NCBI GenBank assembly: GCA_003605175.1
Contig: QWDA01000007.1
Location: forward strand, 1 to 64,000
Length of the DNA: 64,000 nt
From: Paracoccaceae bacterium
GTDB taxonomy: Bacteria; Pseudomonadota; Alphaproteobacteria; Rhodobacterales; Rhodobacteraceae
Reading direction: 5' to 3'
Position 1 is the stretch's first letter; each line of letters begins with the position of its first letter. This document shows, piece by piece, positions 58,253 to 64,000 of the stretch. The notes under the pieces were generated by a model. It was not told the DNA's origin, searched no databases, and saw nothing but the letters and a program-made list of their open reading frames with translations. A program made the translations under genes and the position numbers.

Positions 58253-59041
58253 CTAAAGATCGAAACTGGCGAAGACCGGCGCGTGGTCCGAGGGCTGCTC
58301 CCAGCCCCGCACCGCGCGCAGGATCCGCGAGCCATGTGCCGCGCCCGCGATATCGGCCGAGGCCCAGATGTGGTCGAGCCGCCGGCCCTTGTCCGCCGCG
58401 TCCCAGTCGCGCGCCCGGTAGGACCACCAGGAATAGAGCTGCCCCTGAGGAATGTCGGCCCGGGTGACATCGGTCCAGCCGCCCGCCTCCTGCGCCGCGC
58501 CGAAGGCCTCGACCTCGATGGGCGTGTGGCTCACCACCTTCAGGAGCTGCTTGTGCGACCACACGTCGTCCTCGCGCGGGGCGATGTTGAGATCTCCCAC
58601 CAGGATCGCCCGCACGGGCCGGCTGTCGCGGAATTGGTCGCGCATATGGGCGACGAAATCCAGCTTCTGGCCGAACTTCTCGTTCTTTGCGCGGTCGGGC
58701 ACGTCACCGCCCGCCGGCACATAGACATTGTGGATGACCACCCCGTTCTCCAGCCGCGCCGCCACGTGGCGGGCCTGGCCAAGCCCGGCGAAATCGATCT
58801 CGCCCAGATCCTCGATCGGCCGCTTCGACAGGATCGCGACGCCGTTATACCCCTTCTGCCCCCGTGCCACGACATGGCCGTAGCCCAGCGCGCGGAACGC
58901 CTCGAGCGGCATCTTCTCGACCGGCGACTTGCATTCCTGCAGGCACAGCACGTCGGGCGCCTCCTCGGAGAGGAGCTTTCCGACCAGCGCCTCGCGCAGG
59001 CGGACCGAGTTGATGTTCCAGGTGGCAAGCGTGAAGGGCAT
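58253..59041 (-). CDS. xth: exodeoxyribonuclease III
   Basis: 262 residues. AP endonuclease and 3'-5' exonuclease of base-excision repair. Catalytic motifs: TWNINSVRLRE at 7-17, CLQECKS near 35, VGDLNIAPREDDVW near 148, GRRLDHIWAS, and QPSDHAPVFA near the end. Lies downstream of the lower-GC island. ATG at 59041. Confidence 0.97.
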   Translation of the reverse strand: MPFTLATWNINSVRLREALVGKLLSEEAPDVLCLQECKSPVEKMPLEAFRALGYGHVVARGQKGYNGVAILSKRPIEDLGEIDFAGLGQARHVAARLENGVVIHNVYVPAGGDVPDRAKNEKFGQKLDFVAHMRDQFRDSRPVRAILVGDLNIAPREDDVWSHKQLLKVVSHTPIEVEAFGAAQEAGGWTDVTRADIPQGQLYSWWSYRARDWDAADKGRRLDHIWASADIAGAAHGSRILRAVRGWEQPSDHAPVFASFDL

Positions 59042-59580
59042 GACGGTCTCCGGGCTCGTGGCCGCGCGACCCTATCGCGCACCCCGTGCGGCCTCAACCG
59101 CCCGAACGCAGGTCGGGGTGCCCCGGCCGGTTGCGTGCAGATCAGCGCAGACCGGAGCGGCTTCCCTGGACAGAACGGCCGGGCGACGAATATGCAGACA
59201 AAGCCGATATTCACCTTCCATGAATTGGTGTCCGCTTTCGGAACGCAAGCGCCCGAAAGCGGCGTCTCCGGTGCATATCCGGCGCAAACCACAGTATTCG
59301 GCGCGGTCACCAACCGTTCCGGATCCGAGCAATTGTCAAAGGGCTATTGCCCCGCCTTGACAACATCCATCCGTTCCATCGTTGAAACTCCGCATCTCAA
59401 ATACCTGCCTCGCAGTACAGGAAACAGTGCGGCCAGCTCATCCGCCAACGAGGGCGGCAATGGGGCGCGGATTGCAGTTCCGAAGCCCCCTCACAATCAA
59501 ATGCATTGCATTCGGTAGTGCCGATGCGTCAGTTTCGGATTTCCACGTCCCTTGGCGCCCCTCATTCGAGACACTCCCAT
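59042..59580. other. 539-base lower-GC gap without a gene
   Basis: Distinctly less GC-rich than the window average, with no frame that looks protein-coding on either strand. It may be decayed DNA from the same insertion as the next two genes. An inverted CTTTCGG...CCGAAAG pair (near 59233-59260) is the only structure noted. Confidence 0.5.
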
Positions 59581-60204
59581 TCAAGGACAGGCCGCGCCTC
59601 GGCATTCAAACTCACTCGCCCTGACGCGAATTTCGCCCATCACCCGATCATCCAGGATGAAAATGCCGTCGTCAAAGCCCAGCAGGTTTCCTTGCAAAGT
59701 GACTTCACCGTTGGTCAGTTCAACAGAAGGGTCGGCCGGTGGGCTTTCAGGCACCGCAATACACCCCTCGCCTTTGCAATCGACCCGGTCCACCGCAATC
59801 CGCTGTTCACCAAACGCCGTTGCAAGCAGGTATTCACCATCGACGATCTCGATGAGGTCGCCGCTAATTGATGCACTGCCGTCCTTGGAGGTCAGAACGA
59901 CACCGGCGTTCTCAATCTCCAGGCGGGTTTCCTCGGGGCACGCGTTACCAATGCAAGACACACCGTCCACCGGAATGGCAACAAGTCCGATCGTGGCGTC
60001 TAAGAAGAACTTGCCATCCCTGAAATCGGTGAGCGTCCCGGAGATGCTGTCCTGACCATTCGCGAAACGCAGCGTGACATCGTTCACGTCCTGCCCGAAT
60101 GCAAGGGATGGCGCCACGAGCAACGTTAGGACCGATGCGGCAAGTCGGGCGCGAGTTCGTTTCGAACTGCTCGCTAAGGCATTGATGGCATGTCGGCTCT
60201 GCAT
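59581..60204 (-). CDS. secreted protein of three 47-residue repeats
   Basis: 207 residues. Signal peptide to about 38 (SLAFGQ). Three modules at 43-90, 102-149 and 161-207. Each opens V(T/V/E)LT/R..NG then ISG.L, DG.F.L and ends in a Cys pair five apart (C84/C89, C143/C148, C201/C206). Likely small beta-barrels with one disulfide each. AAGG is 7 bases before the ATG at 60204; a start at 60258 would lengthen it. Resembles, as far as I recall, N-terminal modules of Rhodobacterales OmpA/PBP fusion proteins. Confidence 0.8.
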   Translation of the reverse strand: MQSRHAINALASSSKRTRARLAASVLTLLVAPSLAFGQDVNDVTLRFANGQDSISGTLTDFRDGKFFLDATIGLVAIPVDGVSCIGNACPEETRLEIENAGVVLTSKDGSASISGDLIEIVDGEYLLATAFGEQRIAVDRVDCKGEGCIAVPESPPADPSVELTNGEVTLQGNLLGFDDGIFILDDRVMGEIRVRASEFECRGAACP

Positions 60205-60315
60205 ATCTAACCTTCGTAGACGAGATGAGAGGATGGCCTCGGACTGTACCGCCGGCATGTCTCATTGTGAGAAATGGTCCCGGCGAGGTGCAGCGCACCC
60301 CACCGGGCCAAGCGC

Positions 60316-61422
60316 CTAGTTCTCGACAGTCTCAAGGATACCCGCACGTACGATTTCAAACCATTCGCCGGAAAGGCGGAGTTGTTCAAGACCCGCGTTG
60401 ATGATCGGCAAGGCCGCATTTGCGAAAGCGTTGTCCTTTGAGACAAAGACATGCATCGTTTGCTTCGAGGCGAGCGCGCTGATGTTGGCAACCTGGTCGG
60501 CCAGGCCCAGTTCGCGGTAATCCTCCTCTGCGGGAAGCGCATCGAGCGTCACGACGTCGACCTTGCCGTCCAGCAGCAGCTGCCAGCAGCCGTCTTGCGC
60601 GACGGGCTGGATCAGTTCCACATTCGGCGGCATCAATTGCTCTGCTTCCAGGTCGAAGGTGAACCAGGCCTCGGGCCGGCACAGTCTGGCGCCCTGCAGT
60701 TCTGCGTAGGTTGTAGCATTTGCGTATTCGCTGCCGTTCAGCGTGTAATACCCGACAAGCGCATCATACAGCGGTGCAGAATGGTTGAATGCCGTGCAGC
60801 GATAGGCGCTGGCCGGCGCCAGGAATTCAACCTTCGAACAATCCGGCTTGTACCAGGGGAACGCCATGTCCATGGCGCCGGTTGGCAGCAGGCTGTCGAG
60901 ATGCGAACCCCAATCGTTGACAAAGACGATGCTGAATTCCTGATCCGGATCGCCAAGGGAGATGGCGCGATTGACCATCATGGTCAACGCCCCGCCACCC
61001 TCGAGGCTTTCATCCGTAAAGGGAGCATAACCACTTGCGGTGACAACGCGCAGCGCACGATCCGAGCTTGCCTTGACCGGGGCCGGCTCCGCAACCGCGG
61101 GCGCCGCACTGTCAGTATCAGAGGCCGCGCTGGCCAATGATCCGTCGGCGCAGGGAATCTGCAATACCTGACCGATCTCGACGACATTGGGGCTTGTCAG
61201 AACGTTCGAATTCGCGCTGAACAGGGCCTGAAAGCCACCGCGCACGTCGGCGCGATCCGCAATCTGACTCAGGGTATCACCGCGAACTACCGTGTATGAC
61301 GAACATAGCTCCTGCGCATCTACCGCGGCCGCGCCAATGAGCCCAAAAGACAAGGCTGCCCCACCCAAGAGTTGCGTGTGGACCATTGTCTTACGTGATT
61401 TCCGTTCACAGTGTGTCTGCAC
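60316..61422 (-). CDS. LysM domain fused to type-3 solute-binding protein
   Basis: 368 residues. Signal region to about 36 (AAAVDAQ). LysM domain 43-91 (YTVVRGDTLSQIADRADV, then VEIGQVLQIPC), which binds peptidoglycan; Ala/Ser/Pro linker 92-118; a periplasmic SBP_bac_3 fold 122-368 (RALRVVTASGYAPFTDESLEGGG, FVNDWGSHLDSL, AMDMAFPWYKPDC). GTG at 61422 has GAGGA 10 bases upstream; ATG at 61386 is an alternative. Upstream of, and probably co-transcribed with, the triple-repeat gene. No ABC permease adjacent, so probably a sensor or wall-anchored binder. Confidence 0.85.
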   Translation of the reverse strand: MQTHCERKSRKTMVHTQLLGGAALSFGLIGAAAVDAQELCSSYTVVRGDTLSQIADRADVRGGFQALFSANSNVLTSPNVVEIGQVLQIPCADGSLASAASDTDSAAPAVAEPAPVKASSDRALRVVTASGYAPFTDESLEGGGALTMMVNRAISLGDPDQEFSIVFVNDWGSHLDSLLPTGAMDMAFPWYKPDCSKVEFLAPASAYRCTAFNHSAPLYDALVGYYTLNGSEYANATTYAELQGARLCRPEAWFTFDLEAEQLMPPNVELIQPVAQDGCWQLLLDGKVDVVTLDALPAEEDYRELGLADQVANISALASKQTMHVFVSKDNAFANAALPIINAGLEQLRLSGEWFEIVRAGILETVEN

Positions 61423-61600
61423 GATCTAGGTGTCCTCAAGATTTGGTTGTTCCACCGCGTGATGAACTCCATGAAAGTGTCGGAAATTTGTCCATTGACG
61501 GGATTTTTACCGGCCCGTACGCTGCCCGCCCTTCTTGTGCTATGCAGTTGAGAAGCGGCGTTGCATCGAAATGCGTTCCGGTTCCGGGGCCAGTCGGAAC

Positions 61601-62266
61601 TCACCGGCCGCCAGAATGCCCTGCCTGTGCCTTCAGCTCGATCTTGCTGACATGGGGGAAGTCGCCCGCCGCGATATAGGCCTCCTCCGCCGCCGAAGAG
61701 ACCCGGCCCAGGATCGGGTTGCGGTGCGGATGCCGGCCGAAGCGCTCGATGATCCCGGTGACGCGGGCGCATTGCGACAAAGTCCGCTCGACGAAGGCGC
61801 CCAGGTGCGGCAGTGCGATTTCCGCCTGCTCATGGGCAAGCTCGGTAGCGAGCGCCATCCGCGCAAGATGATCGGGCCCCTCGCAATGGCCGAGGTTGAT
61901 GATGTAGAAATTCCGCTCCCAGCTATGCGGCAGCGCCCGGTAATGACCATTGTCGAGCGCCTCGAGCACCAACCGCGTGGCCTTGATATCCTGCCCGTAA
62001 GCGGCGGGCGTATCGCGCCAGAGCGAGCGCGGGAACTGGTCGAGCGCGATCACCAGCGCCAGCCGCCCGCGCGGGGTCTCGGCCCAGTGATCCAGTTCCG
62101 AGCGCGCCGCGGCAGTGGTCAGCGGCCCGAACCGCTCGCAGATCACCGCGTCCATGCCGCCGCGCATCCGGGTCGCCCAGAATTCCGCGTGGCGTTCCTC
62201 GTTCTCCCAATGCCCGTCCTCCGGAAACCAGAGGTCGAGCACGTCTTCGGGTCGAAACTCCGTCAT
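61601..62266 (-). CDS. DUF924 family protein
   Basis: 221 residues, mostly helical. PEDVLDLWFPEDGHWEN (near 6-22), ALVIALDQFPRSLWRDTPAAY and GHCEGPDHLARMALATELAHEQ match DUF924, a TPR-like fold. AAAGGGG lies 6 bases before the ATG at 62266, while an ATG at 62272 sits right on it. Function unknown. Separated from the LysM gene by about 180 bases. Confidence 0.92.
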   Translation of the reverse strand: MTEFRPEDVLDLWFPEDGHWENEERHAEFWATRMRGGMDAVICERFGPLTTAAARSELDHWAETPRGRLALVIALDQFPRSLWRDTPAAYGQDIKATRLVLEALDNGHYRALPHSWERNFYIINLGHCEGPDHLARMALATELAHEQAEIALPHLGAFVERTLSQCARVTGIIERFGRHPHRNPILGRVSSAAEEAYIAAGDFPHVSKIELKAQAGHSGGR

Positions 62267-62378
62267 CGTCATCCCCTTTCGCCCGGCCGAGGCTACCAGC
62301 AAGGACGGCGCGCGGGAAAGCCGGAGGTGACGCAGGGCACGCACAGGCGCCCTGCGCTGACGAGAGGATCGCCGCGTC

Positions 62379-63164
62379 TCAGAAGGTCGGCAGCACCGGC
62401 AGCGGCTGGCCCAGCCATTTGAGGCTGATCTCGTTCAGCTCACCGCCCAGCTTCTTGTGCAGGATGAAGACGTTCACCCACTGGAGCAGATCGTAATTGC
62501 CCTTTTTCACGCCGATGAAGGCGGGACTGTCCTTGAGGATGAACTTCCGCTCGAGACCGATATCCGGGTTCTTCTCGCCGATCTCGGCGGCGAGCGTGTT
62601 GCCGGAGACCAGAACGTCGACCTGACCCGAGACGAAGGCCGACATGGTGGCCGCGTTGTCGCCGAAGCGGATGATCTCCACGTCGTCGCCCGCGATCTTG
62701 GTCAGCTCCAGATCTTCGAGCGTGCCGCCGGTGAGGCCCACCTTCTTGCCGGCGAGGTCGCCGACCGTGCCAACCTCGACCGAGGCCGGCGCGAAGGCGC
62801 CCGAGTAGAACGGCGCATAGGCGGCCGAGAACCAGATCGACTTCGCCCGCTCCGGGTTCGCGCCCATGGTCGCGATCACCAGGTCCACCCGGTTGGTTTC
62901 GAGGAACGGAATCCGCTGCTTCGAGGTAACCGGCACCAGCTCCAGCTCGACGCCCAGATTCTCGGCGATCAGCTTGGCCACGTCCACGTCATAGCCCACC
63001 TGCTCGCCCTCGTCGCCGAGCGAGCCGAAGGGCGGAAAGCTCTCGGGCACAGCGATCTTGATCGTGCCGGCCGCCAGGATGTCCGACAGGTCGGCCAGCG
63101 CCGCTCCGGTGGTCCCCGCCAGGATCGCCACGGCCGCCAGGCAATTGCGCAAAGTTTTCTTCAT
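62379..63164 (-). CDS. polar amino-acid ABC transporter substrate-binding protein
   Basis: 261 residues. Signal MKKTLRNCLAAVAILAGTTGAALA. SBP_bac_3 core: IKIAVPESFPPFGSLGDEGEQVGYDVDVAKLIAENLGVELEL, then VDLVIATMGANPERAKSIWFSAAYAPF. Binds a polar amino acid in the periplasm. RBS GGGAGACC upstream of the ATG. With the permeases upstream it forms one transporter. Confidence 0.94.
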   Translation of the reverse strand: MKKTLRNCLAAVAILAGTTGAALADLSDILAAGTIKIAVPESFPPFGSLGDEGEQVGYDVDVAKLIAENLGVELELVPVTSKQRIPFLETNRVDLVIATMGANPERAKSIWFSAAYAPFYSGAFAPASVEVGTVGDLAGKKVGLTGGTLEDLELTKIAGDDVEIIRFGDNAATMSAFVSGQVDVLVSGNTLAAEIGEKNPDIGLERKFILKDSPAFIGVKKGNYDLLQWVNVFILHKKLGGELNEISLKWLGQPLPVLPTF

Positions 63165-63166
63165 GT

Positions 63167-63208
63167 CCTTGGTCTCCCTCTTGGACTGTTTCTTGGACTG
63201 GGTCTTGG
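63167..63208 (-). repeat. 12-base-periodic CCAAGR repeats before the SBP gene
   Basis: On the minus strand CCAAGR occurs at four exactly 12-base-spaced positions (plus-strand 63167, 63179, 63191, 63203); the intervening hexamers are CCCAGT, AACAGT, GGGAGA. It includes the SBP Shine-Dalgarno. Fills the 52-base permease-SBP gap. Confidence 0.6.
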
Positions 63209-63216
63209 AAACGGGG

Positions 63217-63921
63217 TCAGCCCGCCGCCACGGGTCGTTTCGAGACCGCGCCGAGCCGCGCCTCCAGCCGCCGCGCCCAGACCGAGAGCGGGAAGCAGAG
63301 GCAGAAATAGATCAGCGCCATCACCGGAAAGATGATGAAGGGCTCGGTCCCATCGACCGGCGCATTGGCCCAGCGCTTGCCGATCGTCATGAGGTCGTGG
63401 AACCCGATGATATAGGCGAGCGAAGTGCCCTTGATGATCTGCACCATGAACCCCACCGTCGGCGCCAGCGCGAGCCGGAGCGCCTGGGGCAGGATCACCA
63501 GCCGCAGCGTCGAGAGGAAATGCAGCCCCAAGGACCGCGCGCCCTCCCACTGGCCGGCGGGGATCGCCTCGATGGCGCCGCGCCAGACATCAGCCAGATA
63601 GGCGCTCGAGTAGAAGGTCAGCGCGGCCGAAGCGGCGATCCACGGGTTGACGTCCTGGCCGAGAAGCCGCGGCACCCCAAGCCCGGCGATGAAGAGAAGC
63701 ATCAGGAGCGGCGCCGACTCGAACAGCCAGATATAGGCGATCGCCACCCGCTTGGCCCAGCGGACGGGCGAGGTGCGCAAGACGGTGATGCCCGCCCCCA
63801 CCAGACCGCCGCCGAGAAAGGCGATCAGCGACAGATAGATCGTGTATTGCGTCGCCTCGAGGAGCTGGAACAGCACGATCCCGCCCGGCTTGCCGAGGAT
63901 CGCGACCAGGAAATCGCTCAC
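63217..63921 (-). CDS. polar amino-acid ABC transporter permease
   Basis: 234 residues, about five helices. HisM/GlnP family: the EAA-type loop VWRGAIEAIPAGQWEGARSLGLHFLSTLRLVILPQALRLALAP lies at about 110-155. GTG start at 63921 overlaps the preceding permease (GTGA), showing translational coupling. Second permease subunit of the transporter. Confidence 0.93.
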   Translation of the reverse strand: MSDFLVAILGKPGGIVLFQLLEATQYTIYLSLIAFLGGGLVGAGITVLRTSPVRWAKRVAIAYIWLFESAPLLMLLFIAGLGVPRLLGQDVNPWIAASAALTFYSSAYLADVWRGAIEAIPAGQWEGARSLGLHFLSTLRLVILPQALRLALAPTVGFMVQIIKGTSLAYIIGFHDLMTIGKRWANAPVDGTEPFIIFPVMALIYFCLCFPLSVWARRLEARLGAVSKRPVAAG

Positions 63922-64000
63922 CGCGCCGCCCTCCGCCAGGGGAACAGCCGCGGATAGGCCAGCGCCAGCGCCGTCTTGAAGACGAGCGAGACGAGGATGT
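63918..64000 (-). CDS. ABC transporter permease, C-terminal end (partial)
   Basis: Only the last 26 residues are visible (ILVSLVFKTALALAYPRLFPWRRAAR then stop). The GTGA overlap with the following permease and the position suggest the first permease of a two-permease amino-acid transporter. Ends at the window edge. Confidence 0.6.
   Translation of the reverse strand, partial: ILVSLVFKTALALAYPRLFPWRRAAR

Overview
The window is about 70% GC chromosomal DNA, most likely from a Rhodobacteraceae (Rhodobacterales, Alphaproteobacteria). Evidence: two VPLPA-CTERM sorting signals, a urease operon with extra small membrane genes, DUF1194, DUF5665, the dapC-ftsK-lolA gene block, frequent ATGA/GTGA overlaps, and a type-A alphaproteobacterial RNase P RNA. 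The genus cannot be fixed from the sequence. No tRNA, rRNA, CRISPR array, insertion sequence or prophage was recognised.

Layout. 1-2388 (minus): start of a urease operon (ureD, ureA, two small membrane proteins, ureB, an Ala/Pro-rich ORF running off the left edge; ureC is presumably beyond it). 2607-6015: pyrC-pyrE, then dnaB. 6172-10120: a large chemoreceptor and a secreted VWA-like DUF1194 protein. 10350-13371: alr-mlaE-mlaF-pqiA-like. 13518-16908: a VPLPA-CTERM protein, a small membrane protein, radA-cvpA. 17117-18293: tandem paralogous NTF2-like genes. 18228-21055 (minus): tatA-tatB-tatC followed by one open frame joining an XRE HTH to a DUF815 AAA+ ATPase. 21263-21922: WYL regulator preceded by a perfect palindrome. 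22253-26844 (minus): DUF533 protein, rnpB, AmpD-like amidase, excalibur lipoprotein, gatC-gatA. 26947-33800: AEC transporter, UPF0173 hydrolase, acetyltransferase, an AT-richer SatD-like gene, DUF3307, IscA-like, tpiA, a fused-type iron ABC permease.

34027-40090: translation and RNA-turnover block (truB, DUF1643, DUF5665, rpsO with terminator, 23S-type methyltransferase, pnp with terminator). 40282-49239: secreted SGNH/GDSL hydrolase with VPLPA-CTERM, lysE-gfa-rluA operon, an STAS/RsbW-like partner-switch pair, thiolase, gamma-glutamyltransferase, hspQ, a lytic transglycosylase lipoprotein, lolA. 49312-59041 (mostly minus): small membrane protein, ftsK, dapC-like aminotransferase, amidase, ubiH-like (plus), Trm112, LON-domain and CnoX-like genes, xth. 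59042-61422: a lower-GC island with a secreted triple-repeat protein and a LysM domain fused to a type-3 solute-binding protein. 61601-64000: DUF924 and a polar amino-acid ABC transporter running off the right edge.

Most genes are housekeeping: pyrimidine synthesis, replication/repair, Tat export, tRNA charging, RNA processing, envelope biogenesis. The least conventional content is the LysM-SBP/triple-repeat pair, the XRE-DUF815 reading frame, the tandem NTF2-like pair, the SatD-DUF3307 pair with its repeat-bearing leader, the palindromic operator before the WYL regulator, and a dispersed intergenic element present in at least five places, one copy of which forms a perfect 20-bp hairpin.
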